Assembly: GCA_017441505.1 (NCBI GenBank)
Contig: JAFRXL010000021.1
Coordinates: forward strand, 1-32,131
Origin: Ruminococcus sp.
GTDB lineage: Bacteria > Bacillota > Clostridia > Oscillospirales > Ruminococcaceae
Direction of reading: 5' to 3'
DNA: 32,131 nucleotides
Part shown: piece by piece, positions 23,498 to 31,082 of the stretch
Position numbering within the stretch: position 1 is the first letter of the stretch
Layout of the letters: every line of letters begins with the position of its first letter
Notes under the pieces: generated by a model
Seen by the model: only the letters and a program-made list of their open reading frames with translations
Database searches by the model: none
What the model was told of the DNA's origin: nothing
Program-made: the position numbers and the translations under genes

Positions 23498-24367
23498 ATG
23501 AAAAAATTGCTATCAATTTCCCTTTTATGCGGACTTCTGCTCACAGGATGCGGAAGTAATACTGCGAAAAGATCAGGTTCTTCGGAACTCCCCCCACTTG
23601 CACCGCCGGAACGTCAGGAGTTCAGTCAGCCGCTTCCGGAAACCGCTTCTTATACACGCTATGTCCGCAGATTCAAGAACAATCAGTTCGAGTCCAAAAC
23701 TGCCGAGACCTTTGACGACCACGATAATATCATCCGCACCGCTGATGTAAATGTTACTACCAACTCTGAAACTCCGACAAGGCAGTACGCATACACATAC
23801 AATGAGGACGGCACTGTTGCTGAGGTCTGCGACTACGGCTATGTGTCCACAAGAACTGTCTACACCTATAACGAGGACGGTAAACCGCTGACTATAGAAA
23901 TTTTCGATGTCGATTCCGGAGTCCTTAAAAGCACCGACTCCTGCACCTACAACGAACACGGCGACCTTACAAAACAGACCCGTATCACAGGCAGTAAAGA
24001 GACTTTCATAAGTGCCTATAAGTACGAATACGATGACAATGGCACTATGACAGTACGTTATGAGCTCTGGAGCGACGACACTGAAAAGTCCAAAGAGGAA
24101 TTCACTTACAACGGCGGCCTTATTTCCGATACCGTTAAGTACATCTACGGGAGCAATGAGCTTTACTGCTCTAAATTCCACTATGAGTATGACCCCGAAG
24201 GCAGAGAGCTGCTCACGGAACAGACTGATATGACTGACGAAAACACGGTCAAGGAGACCTATGCTACTGTGAATACCTATGACAGCACGGGAAGACTTAT
24301 AAAGCGTGAGAAAAAAATAAACGGTATAGTAAGCGTATATGAGCTTTACGACTACCAGCAGGGATGA
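23498..24367 (+). CDS. Lipoprotein with YD/RHS-like repeats (tandem paralogue 3)
   Basis: The product has 289 residues. The signal peptide LLSISLLCGLLLTGC is like those of paralogues 1 and 2. The linker is short and Pro-rich, and the EIVPADWDIP segment is missing. The rest is made of YTYNEDGK and YEYDDNGTM-type units, about every 20-25 residues, ending in VNTYDSTGRLIKRE. AGGAAG precedes the ATG. It closes the lipoprotein array; element F begins 28 bases after its stop. Confidence 0.72.
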   Translation: MKKLLSISLLCGLLLTGCGSNTAKRSGSSELPPLAPPERQEFSQPLPETASYTRYVRRFKNNQFESKTAETFDDHDNIIRTADVNVTTNSETPTRQYAYTYNEDGTVAEVCDYGYVSTRTVYTYNEDGKPLTIEIFDVDSGVLKSTDSCTYNEHGDLTKQTRITGSKETFISAYKYEYDDNGTMTVRYELWSDDTEKSKEEFTYNGGLISDTVKYIYGSNELYCSKFHYEYDPEGRELLTEQTDMTDENTVKETYATVNTYDSTGRLIKREKKINGIVSVYELYDYQQG

Positions 24368-24394
24368 CATCTTTATCAGGTAATTTCAATATTT

Positions 24395-24602
24395 ATTAAT
24401 ACGGCAATAGATAAAATATAGGTCGGTCAAGCCGAGGAAAGTGATGCGAACGGTCCGTCCAGCGTTGCTTTGCTTGCTGGACTGCTCTTTAGGAAGGGCT
24501 CTGCCCTTCCTCGTACACCTTCCCGCCAAAGGGTTGAATAACCCTTTGGAATCCCTTAATGTCGCCTTCGGCGTTTTAAATATATTTAATTTCCGGAGTA
24601 AT
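24395..24602 (+). repeat. Hairpin-string intergenic element, copy F (short form, with terminal inverted repeats)
   Basis: The left tip ATTAATACGGCAAT (24395-24408) matches the inverted right tip at 24589-24602 in 11 of 14 bases. It holds GTCGGTCAAGCCGAGG, stem TCCAGC/GCTGGA, arm GGAAGGGC/GCCCTTCC, stem CCAAAGGGTT/AACCCTTTGG and CGCCTTCGGCG followed by TTTT. It lies between the lipoprotein array and the lipoprotein at 24662. Confidence 0.85.
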
Positions 24603-24661
24603 TGATTATCGTCACACCGCCGGATCGACCGGCAAAAGAACTTATAAACGAGGTAAAAACT

Positions 24662-25186
24662 ATGAAAAAAATATTGACCGCTATTCTTTCCGCTGCCATT
24701 TTTATGGGAGCTTACGGCTGCGGAAACAGCAAAAGCAGCTCCGAAACTTCAAGACCTGAACCGTCAACTCCGCAGGAGAAAGTTGCCTATGAATGGACAG
24801 ACAGCTATACATACAAGTCCGACGGCTCTGTGTTCTACAGCTATTTACAGCCCGAAAGCTACATCCAGCAAATGAAAGACAACGGCTCATGGGAAAAGTC
24901 AGTCATTGCTTTCAATCAGAAAGAAAGATTCTGGGACGAGGCTGACTATACCCTATCGCAAACTGCCGTACTCAACGAAGCTCAGCTGAAAGGTGCTGAA
25001 AAGAACTTCTGCGATTTTTATGACCTTGAATCCGCAAAAGTTACAGAGGGATATGAATTCACAGCTGATATAGACTACTCAGAAAAAGGCTCTAAAAAAT
25101 ATGACGAGGACAAGGTCTTCTGCGTTGTCATGCTTGAAGGCGAGGGCTGGAAAGTCATAAACAGTACATCAGCTGAATTGCAGTGA
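24662..25186 (+). CDS. Lipoprotein
   Basis: The start is ATG 24662, 8 bases after GAGG; an earlier TTG in the same frame lies in the element F tip and would hide the signal peptide. The product has 174 residues. The signal peptide ends in FMGAYGC, a loose lipobox, with a Ser-rich linker after it. The remaining 130 residues form a mixed domain (WTDSYTYKSDGSVFYSY, then YALSQTAVL-like text and VMLEGEGWKVINST) that I do not recognise. Terminator 25205-25247 follows its stop codon directly. Confidence 0.7.
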   Translation: MKKILTAILSAAIFMGAYGCGNSKSSSETSRPEPSTPQEKVAYEWTDSYTYKSDGSVFYSYLQPESYIQQMKDNGSWEKSVIAFNQKERFWDEADYTLSQTAVLNEAQLKGAEKNFCDFYDLESAKVTEGYEFTADIDYSEKGSKKYDEDKVFCVVMLEGEGWKVINSTSAELQ

Positions 25187-25204
25187 AATAATAAAATAAT
25201 GACA

Positions 25205-25247
25205 ATAAGCAGTGAGGAGTCTGCCGCTCTTCACTGCTTATCTTTAT
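25205..25247 (+). terminator. Intrinsic terminator after the lipoprotein gene
   Basis: ATAAGCAGTGA (25205-25215) pairs with TCACTGCTTAT (25231-25241), followed by CTTTATAT. It ends the lipoprotein transcript before the HAD/purH promoter. Confidence 0.75.
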
Positions 25248-25272
25248 ATAGTCACATTTCAGCATATCAATA

Positions 25273-25301
25273 TTGACATTCCCCCTGTATCATGGTAAAA
25301 T
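25273..25301 (+). promoter_or_regulatory. Promoter of the HAD-purH operon
   Basis: A perfect TTGACA is followed after exactly 17 bases by TAAAAT. Transcription would start near 25308, giving a leader of about 75 bases before the HAD ATG. This also rules out a start codon at 25308 for that gene. Confidence 0.8.
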
Positions 25302-25382
25302 ATTAATGTGTATGCTTTTACGGCTGCACATCAGCAAGATCCAAAGCAAACGTCCCATTACAATGTACCGGAGGATATGAAA

Positions 25383-25829
25383 ATGCGTATTTCATTCGAT
25401 CTCGACAAAACGCTCTTTGTTGATCCCGAGAGCATCCCTGTTGAACCGGAACTGCAATTCCCATTTAATAAGATCTACAAAGACAGACTAAGACTTGGAG
25501 CAGCTTCTTTTCTCAAAGAATTGAGCAATTCTACCGTTGAGCTCTGGTTATATACCGTTTCTGACCGGAGTGAACGCTATATCCGCTCCTATTTCAATCA
25601 CTACGATGTGAAGATAGACAGACTGGTATTTCCCAGAAAAGAACCGGAACTGTCTCCCGCAAACACTACGACAGATATACACGTCGACGACAAAATGACG
25701 GTATACCACAACGGCGATTCTTTCGTCTATGACATCAATGGCAGCGAAAAAAGCTGGACAGACATAATAAGATCTGAGCTTGAAAATGTAAGGATCACAA
25801 AGCTCATTGAAAAGTACGGACAAGCCTGA
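25383..25829 (+). CDS. HAD-superfamily hydrolase-like protein
   Basis: The start is ATG 25383, 8 bases after GGAGG; ATG 25377 is only 2 bases from that site. The product has 148 residues, short for a HAD protein and without a cap domain. Motif I is DLDKTL near the N-terminus (nucleophile Asp6 and acid Asp8), motif II is the Thr/Ser in LYTVSDRS, and motif III/IV is the HVDDKM segment. These fit a small phosphatase, but the substrate cannot be inferred. It is transcribed from the 25273 promoter and lies 40 bases upstream of purH. A short CCTGA/TCAGG hairpin followed by TTTT overlaps its stop codon and could partly terminate before purH. Confidence 0.75.
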   Translation: MRISFDLDKTLFVDPESIPVEPELQFPFNKIYKDRLRLGAASFLKELSNSTVELWLYTVSDRSERYIRSYFNHYDVKIDRLVFPRKEPELSPANTTTDIHVDDKMTVYHNGDSFVYDINGSEKSWTDIIRSELENVRITKLIEKYGQA

Positions 25830-25869
25830 AATTCAGGTTTTCCATATAGTCAAAAAGGAGGACATTACT

Positions 25870-27051
25870 ATGTCAAATGAAATGCAGTTAAAATACGGAT
25901 GCAACCCTAATCAGAAGCCTTCAAGAGTTTATATGGCTGACGGAAGCGAGCTCCCTATCGAGGTACTCTGCGGCCGTCCGGGATATATAAATCTCCTTGA
26001 CGCTCTCAACGGCTGGCAGCTCGTTAAGGAGCTCAAAGCTGCTACAGGTGTGTGTGCAGCTACTTCCTTCAAGCACGTTTCACCTGCCGGTGCTGCTATC
26101 GGAAGACCTCTTTCCGATGACCTCAAAAAGATATACTGGGTAGATGACCTCGGTGAACTCTCCCCACTCGCAAGTGCTTACGCAAGAGCAAGAGGTGCTG
26201 ACAGAATGTCCTCTTACGGCGACTTCATCGCTCTCTCTGATAAGGTAGACGTTTGCACCGCTAAAATGATACAGCGTGAGGTAAGCGACGGCGTTATCGC
26301 TCCTGACTATGACCCTGAGGCTCTTGAGATACTCAAATCAAAGAGAAATGGTACTTACTGCATACTCAAAATAGATGAAAACTACAAGCCTGCTCCCATC
26401 GAGACAAAGCAGGTATACGGCGTTTCCATCGAGCAGGGACGCAATGAGCTCGACATCAACCGTGAGCTCCTCGCTAATGTCGTTACTGACAACAAGGACA
26501 TTCCGGACGATAAGAAGGACGACCTCCTCATTTCACTTATCACTCTTAAATATACACAGTCAAACTCTGTTTGCTACGTTAAGGACGGTCAGGCTATCGG
26601 TATAGGTGCAGGACAGCAGTCCCGTATCCACTGCACTCGTCTTGCAGGTCAGAAGGCTGACAACTGGTGGCTCAGACAGTCTCCAAAGGTCATGGGACTT
26701 CAGTTCGTTGACGACATACGCAGAGCTGACCGTGATAACGCTATCGATGTTTATATCGGTGACGAGTACGAGGACGTTCTCCGTGAGGGCGAGTGGCAGA
26801 GAATCTTCAAGGTAAAGCCTGAGGTATTCACTGTTGAAGAAAAGAAAGCTTGGCTCGCTAAGAATACAGGAGTTTGTCTCGGTTCTGACGCTTTCTTCCC
26901 ATTCGGTGATAATATCGAGAGAGCTAAGAAGTCCGGCGTTGAGTACATCGCTGAGCCCGGCGGTTCTATCCGTGATGATAACGTTATCGAGACTTGCAAC
27001 AAGTACAATATCGCTATGGCATTTACCGGAATTCGTCTTTTCCACCACTAA
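25870..27051 (+). CDS. purH: AICAR transformylase, stand-alone (PurH formyltransferase domain only)
   Basis: The start is ATG 25870, 8 bases after AAGGAG. The product has 393 residues, against about 510-525 for bifunctional PurH. It begins directly with the transformylase fold: LKYGCNPNQKPSR, then FKHVSPAGAAIG (K68-H69), GQQSRIHCTRLAGQKADNWW and EPGGSIRDDNVIETC. The roughly 200-residue N-terminal IMP cyclohydrolase (MGS-like) domain is absent rather than truncated, since start, ribosome site and core are all in order. The enzyme formylates AICAR using 10-formyl-THF. PurO at 19301 would carry out the following cyclisation. Second gene in the HAD-purH operon. Confidence 0.92.
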   Translation: MSNEMQLKYGCNPNQKPSRVYMADGSELPIEVLCGRPGYINLLDALNGWQLVKELKAATGVCAATSFKHVSPAGAAIGRPLSDDLKKIYWVDDLGELSPLASAYARARGADRMSSYGDFIALSDKVDVCTAKMIQREVSDGVIAPDYDPEALEILKSKRNGTYCILKIDENYKPAPIETKQVYGVSIEQGRNELDINRELLANVVTDNKDIPDDKKDDLLISLITLKYTQSNSVCYVKDGQAIGIGAGQQSRIHCTRLAGQKADNWWLRQSPKVMGLQFVDDIRRADRDNAIDVYIGDEYEDVLREGEWQRIFKVKPEVFTVEEKKAWLAKNTGVCLGSDAFFPFGDNIERAKKSGVEYIAEPGGSIRDDNVIETCNKYNIAMAFTGIRLFHH

Positions 27052-27278
27052 GCAGGGACGAAGTCCCTGCACCCGTTTCACGCTTCGCTCGTAAACTCGC
27101 TTACTCTCTGCGAGACTTTTAATCTGCTTTCGCATACAGAAGAAATGCGTAAAGGTAATTACCAGATACAGACTTATCTGCGTATGCGAAAGCAAACTTC
27201 TCTACTCGGACAGAGCAACGAGCAAAGCGAGTGAAAGCGTGAACTGGGTGCAGCGTCACGCTGCCGGCTTGCCCGGCG
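27052..27278. repeat. Nested palindromic element after purH
   Basis: It begins with GCAGGGAC-GAA-GTCCCTGC just after the purH stop codon and ends with GCAGCG-TCA-CGCTGC and GCCGGCTTGCCCGGC. A 13-base perfect inverted repeat (TGCTTTCGCATAC at 27125-27137, GTATGCGAAAGCA at 27182-27194) lies inside an imperfect outer pair (GTTTCACGCTTCGCTCG near 27075 and CGAGTGAAAGCGTGAAC near 27228). No coding character. It is a different family from copies A-G, though it has the same hairpin-rich style. The following 27279-27341 shows nothing. Confidence 0.65.
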
Positions 27279-27341
27279 AATTCACTTCATAAATGCAACA
27301 ATATCGAACTAATTCAAACTATGGATAAATGGGGAAACAAT

Positions 27342-27947
27342 ATGAAAATAATTTTCTACGGAATAGATGACTGCGAATATGCAATGATAACCGGAAGACC
27401 AGCTATCATCGCTCCTATACTGGTTCCAGAAGAATATCTGAAAAGTCTGGACTTTGTTCAGCTTATAGACGGTCGGTGGTGTCATTTCATGACTAAAACC
27501 GAAAACGAATACTACATAAAAAACAGCAATACCGATCCCTTGGTTATGGATAATTATAAAATTTCAGGGATAACTGACGAACCTAAAAATTACCTCAACT
27601 ATTATGGCATAGAATACTGCGAATATGAAATTATAGCCGGTAGAACAGCTATCGTCGCTCCGAATGGGATCGACGAGGAAAAGCTCAAAGAATGCAGCTT
27701 CATACAGCTTGCGGACGGTCGGTGGTGTCACTTCATGGATAAATATGAGTATAATGCTTATATTTCAGGCAGACATCATTTTGATGGTATTAATCTATAC
27801 CCGTGCAACGTCAAAAAAACATCTACGCTCACTAAAGCGATAATAGTATGTGTATCAATTTTACTGTTATTCTTTTATCTGCTGCTACTTTTTAAGAAAT
27901 ACGAAGATGAAATAATATTTATTCTTTTTTTAATTATGGTTTTATAA
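27342..27947 (+). CDS. Membrane protein with two GRWCHFM modules (family member 1)
   Basis: The start ATG 27342 follows GGGG by 7 bases and matches the N-termini of the two paralogues downstream. The product has 201 residues. It has two tandem copies of a roughly 50-residue module (about 1-55 and 85-140): each has Y/FGI, C-E-Y at the start, then GRxAIxAP, a short helix, FxQLxDGRWCHFM and an aromatic tail. A single long hydrophobic C-terminal segment (about 163-200, perhaps two helices) anchors it. I do not recognise the module. Two cysteines (CEY and WCH) recur in every copy, so a metal or disulfide role is possible. No signal peptide. Confidence 0.65.
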   Translation: MKIIFYGIDDCEYAMITGRPAIIAPILVPEEYLKSLDFVQLIDGRWCHFMTKTENEYYIKNSNTDPLVMDNYKISGITDEPKNYLNYYGIEYCEYEIIAGRTAIVAPNGIDEEKLKECSFIQLADGRWCHFMDKYEYNAYISGRHHFDGINLYPCNVKKTSTLTKAIIVCVSILLLFFYLLLLFKKYEDEIIFILFLIMVL

Positions 27948-27992
27948 GTCACAGATCAGCATTAAATTTTTATTTTTGCAGGAGTAACGATC

Positions 27993-28592
27993 ATGAAAAT
28001 AACCTATTTTACTATTGAAAACTGCGAATACGAATTAATAGACGGAAAACCAGCAATAATCGCTCCCGAAGGAATTGACGAGGAAAAGCTCAAAAAATAC
28101 AGCTTTATACAGCTTGTTGACGGACGTTGGTGTCACTATATGGACGATGCTGAAAAAGCGTACTATAAAGCTCAAAACGATACCAGAGCATTGACATTTT
28201 CTCAGCAGAATATGCTGCCATATCAGCAAAAATACGACCGCAAAAGAAAAATAGATTTTTATATTACATTTACTTTAGTATTATTATTGTTAATAGGAAT
28301 AATCTTCTTATTTATAGACTTTAAAATCGGCTCAATTGTAATAATTGTAGGTTTTTGGGGGATATTTATAAGCACTCTTCTTCATAACAAATCAGCAGAA
28401 AAAGCTCTTATAGCAATTGTTGTTATTGTACCTATATTATACCTTGCTTTTATAATCTATGTAATGTACCGTGTCAACAAAGAGCTTACATTTGATACCT
28501 GTGATAGCACCTCAAAAGCAGGCGATGAAGCCTGCGATACTGCTGAGGATATAGGTGAAATGGGAGCTCAACACATCTACTATTGGGAGTAA
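27993..28592 (+). CDS. Membrane protein with one GRWCHFM module (family member 2)
   Basis: The product has 199 residues: one module (about 1-55, with CEYELIDGKPAIIAP and FIQLVDGRWCHYM), a Gln-rich linker, then three or four membrane helices (about 86-165) and a short acidic Cys-containing tail. The module should be cytoplasmic if the helices insert in the usual way, but topology is not certain. AGGAG lies 8 bases upstream of the ATG. It has fewer modules than member 1. The stop is only 6 bases before the next family gene. Confidence 0.65.
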   Translation: MKITYFTIENCEYELIDGKPAIIAPEGIDEEKLKKYSFIQLVDGRWCHYMDDAEKAYYKAQNDTRALTFSQQNMLPYQQKYDRKRKIDFYITFTLVLLLLIGIIFLFIDFKIGSIVIIVGFWGIFISTLLHNKSAEKALIAIVVIVPILYLAFIIYVMYRVNKELTFDTCDSTSKAGDEACDTAEDIGEMGAQHIYYWE

Positions 28593-28598
28593 AAAAAC

Positions 28599-29126
28599 AT
28601 GAAAATAACATACTTTGGAATAAAAAACTGCGAATACGAGCAGATAGATAACAGACCTGCAATAATCGCTCCGGCAAGAGTAAGTGAGGTATTACTGAAG
28701 TCAAACGGATTCATACAGCTTGTGGACGGTCGGTGGTGTCATTTTATGGCTGACTACGAGATAAAATACTTTAATGAATCCGGTCAGGCGGACACATTGG
28801 AATTTCCTCCTACTCCGTCGGAATATCAGTCCCCGGAACCCGAACCGCAAGACCAGAAAAAAGCCGATATTCTGACTATAATTTCCGTAATATCAGCTGC
28901 TGCCGGACTTACCTTCCGCTTCATCGACAAAGAATCTTTCGGATTCATTTTGGTACCGGTCGGAGTTGTGCTGATAATAATCACACGCATACTCTATCCT
29001 TACCATAAACCTTCAAAGGTTATCGCATGGATCTACGCTGCGTTAGCTATACTATACATTATCATGCTTATGATGGCATTTTTCTTGGTTATGCACGCTA
29101 TAGAGACTGCCTGCGACTCTTTATAA
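28599..29126 (+). CDS. Membrane protein with one GRWCHFM module (family member 3)
   Basis: The product has 175 residues: one module (CEYEQIDNRPAIIAP, then FIQLVDGRWCHFM, about 1-52), a Pro/Glu-rich linker (about 68-88) and three membrane helices with no signal peptide. The tail contains IETACDSL, similar to the DTAEDIGE/ACDTA tail of member 2. GGGAG lies about 9 bases before the ATG, in the end of member 2. It lies 3 bases before the Lgt-like gene. Confidence 0.65.
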   Translation: MKITYFGIKNCEYEQIDNRPAIIAPARVSEVLLKSNGFIQLVDGRWCHFMADYEIKYFNESGQADTLEFPPTPSEYQSPEPEPQDQKKADILTIISVISAAAGLTFRFIDKESFGFILVPVGVVLIIITRILYPYHKPSKVIAWIYAALAILYIIMLMMAFFLVMHAIETACDSL

Positions 29127-29129
29127 AAT

Positions 29130-29732
29130 ATGACCATACACATAGATACCGACCACCTTATACTGCCGTTTTACCGGATATTCATACTTTCAGCCATTCT
29201 TGCCGGTATGGGAGTTATATTCCGGCTGTGCAGAAAGCGTGGTATACCGACTAAAAAGAACTTGCTCCTGCTTGCACTGATACCCACATCGAGCTGGTCC
29301 TGTGCTTTTCTCTACACCTTTATTCGGTCGGGAGGAAAAAATCTCGGACTTTCCTCAGTGGGAGCGGCTATCGGAGTTTACCTTGCTGCAATAGCTGTAT
29401 CACTGCTCCTTCCACGTATCGGAGACCGCAATGTGCTCCTGCAAAACTGTACCTTTGCCATGCCGCTGATGTACAGCATCGCTAAGCTTGGCTGTTTATT
29501 TGCAGGGTGCTGTCATGGGGTAGAATATGACGGCATATTCCACATTGAATACTCCGGAGAAAAAAACGGGAATATCTGCGTTTTTCCGGTACAGCTTCTG
29601 GAATCGGCAGTATTTCTGGCAATATTCATTGCGGGGATGATAATGCTGAAAAAGCGAAACAAGTATTCAGTAAAAATAGTGCTGATAGCATCGGTATGTG
29701 CAAAGTTTTCTTTGAGCTTTTTAAGAGCCTGA
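29130..29732 (+). CDS. Lgt-like membrane protein, possibly shortened at the C-terminus
   Basis: The product has 200 residues with about six membrane helices. The segment SIAKLGCLFAGCCHGVEYDG, followed by FPVQLLESAVFLAIF, is typical of proteins annotated as prolipoprotein diacylglyceryl transferase family (Lgt-like). True Lgt attaches diacylglycerol to lipobox cysteines. The classical Arg-rich and HGGL-type motifs of E. coli Lgt are not obvious, so activity is uncertain. Family members usually run on for some 20-50 residues past the FLR that is the last motif here. The stop codon is directly followed by element G, so a truncation by insertion is possible. It follows the three GRWCHFM genes in one operon and is surrounded by lipoprotein genes. 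Confidence 0.6.
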   Translation: MTIHIDTDHLILPFYRIFILSAILAGMGVIFRLCRKRGIPTKKNLLLLALIPTSSWSCAFLYTFIRSGGKNLGLSSVGAAIGVYLAAIAVSLLLPRIGDRNVLLQNCTFAMPLMYSIAKLGCLFAGCCHGVEYDGIFHIEYSGEKNGNICVFPVQLLESAVFLAIFIAGMIMLKKRNKYSVKIVLIASVCAKFSLSFLRA

Positions 29733-29925
29733 TAATACGGCAATACTGTACTGATAGAATTTCGTCGGTCAAGCCGAGGGAAGAAATTCGGACGGTTCGT
29801 ACAGCATTGCGTTGCTCGCTGTACTGCTTCTCAGGGGGAACGCTGTTCCCCCTCGTACACCCCTTTGCCAAAGGGTTAATAAACCCTTTGGAATCCCTTC
29901 TTTGCCGACTTCGTCGTATTTATTT
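29732..29925 (+). repeat. Hairpin-string intergenic element, copy G (short form)
   Basis: The left tip ATAATACGGCAATA is shared with copies B and F. It then has GTCGGTCAAGCCGAGG, stem TACAGC/GCTGTA, arm GGGGGAAC/GTTCCCCC, stem CCAAAGGGTT/AACCCTTTGG and GACTTCGTC. The right tip does not match the left, so its terminal repeat appears lost. It lies exactly between the Lgt-like stop codon and the lipoprotein at 29952. Confidence 0.85.
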
Positions 29926-29951
29926 ATAAATAAATGATATAGGAGAACGCC

Positions 29952-31061
29952 ATGAAAAAACTAAGACTTTTCGCCATGATACTTGGATTATCAATGTCGC
30001 TCTGGAGCTGTGGTGACAAAGAAAGCTCCTCAACATCAGAACCCGTCAGCGAGCCGACCACTGAAAAGGTCGTCACCGAGGTCACAACAGCTGAGGAAGT
30101 TACAACCGAAGCGGTCACAGAACCGGAACTCCCTGTCTGCATTTCCAATGACAGTGCATTCATATTTCACCCTCAAGAGGGAAGTCCATTTGTTCAGGAC
30201 AGAGACTATATCGGCTATGACAAAGTCAGCTTTGTGCTGAGATACTCACGCACAGAAGAAAAACAGGATGCTGAGATAATCGCTATGGACTATACCGACA
30301 CGGATATGGATATTGACGAATTTTCGGATACTATGCTTGCCATATTCTATGAAAAAGATGCCGCCGATAAGCTCGTGATAGACGATCTTGAATTTAACGG
30401 TCACAAAGCTAAATCAATTAAAGGCGACAGCAAGGCTAATTTCAAAAGCTTCTTCATACTTGAAGGCAGCGAGGGCTGTTTCATAGTATTTATGATATAT
30501 CCGGAAGAAAACGCTGATATGTCCAGCTTTGAAAGTGACCTTGCGGAATTCCTCGGCACTGTCGAGTACGTTGACCCCAAAGGCGACTACAAAACTATGC
30601 GGTCGGCAGACGATATGTTCACATACCTGCTGTATTCTCACAATCATCTCTTCGAGACACGCTATGATGACTATATCACTCTGAGTTTAGATTCTCCGAA
30701 TGGCAAGCAGGCAATTGTAATGAGGTCTGTGAAGTGGAGCAATCTTGATGCCGACAAAATGGAAAAGGAGCTCCGCAGCACTTATTCAATAGGTGACGAT
30801 GTTGAAACTAAGTACGGCGAAATAAACGACATACCTACCATGTGCTTCCTCGATATGCCGGCAAATATCACCAATAAGTACAAAGACATCATCCTGCTTT
30901 ACGGCGGGTCCTCATGCCTTATCATCGAGACAACTCACCTTGTAAGCAAGGATATTGTGGATACAGCAATTAACGAAATACTAAAAGACATAAAGTACAA
31001 TGGATTTGAAAAGGACGAGTACATTTCATCCGAAAAAGACAAGATCAAATCTGAAATTTAA
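29952..31061 (+). CDS. Lipoprotein with Thr/Glu/Val-rich linker (paralogue of next gene)
   Basis: The product has 369 residues. The signal peptide ends in SLWSC (loose lipobox, Cys20) and is followed by a Ser/Thr/Glu/Val-rich linker (about 25-55; VTTAEEVTTEAVTE) like that of the lipoprotein at 10033. The rest holds two similar halves, each ending in a strand such as FLGTVEYVDPKG or EILKDIKYNGFEK; this suggests two copies of one roughly 150-residue alpha/beta domain. I do not recognise it. AGGAG lies about 8 bases before the ATG, 27 bases after the end of element G. A second lipoprotein of the same layout begins 21 bases after it. Confidence 0.72.
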   Translation: MKKLRLFAMILGLSMSLWSCGDKESSSTSEPVSEPTTEKVVTEVTTAEEVTTEAVTEPELPVCISNDSAFIFHPQEGSPFVQDRDYIGYDKVSFVLRYSRTEEKQDAEIIAMDYTDTDMDIDEFSDTMLAIFYEKDAADKLVIDDLEFNGHKAKSIKGDSKANFKSFFILEGSEGCFIVFMIYPEENADMSSFESDLAEFLGTVEYVDPKGDYKTMRSADDMFTYLLYSHNHLFETRYDDYITLSLDSPNGKQAIVMRSVKWSNLDADKMEKELRSTYSIGDDVETKYGEINDIPTMCFLDMPANITNKYKDIILLYGGSSCLIIETTHLVSKDIVDTAINEILKDIKYNGFEKDEYISSEKDKIKSEI

Positions 31062-31082
31062 TTTATGATATAGGAGAAAACC

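Noticed and set aside
25308-25382. Start of the HAD gene at 25308
   Set aside because: The near-consensus promoter at 25273-25301 puts the transcript start at about 25308, and the GGAGG site serves ATG 25383.
7185-29925. CRISPR array or tandem repeat interpretation of the hairpin strings
   Set aside because: Copies are dispersed, not regularly spaced, have no spacers, and no cas genes are present.
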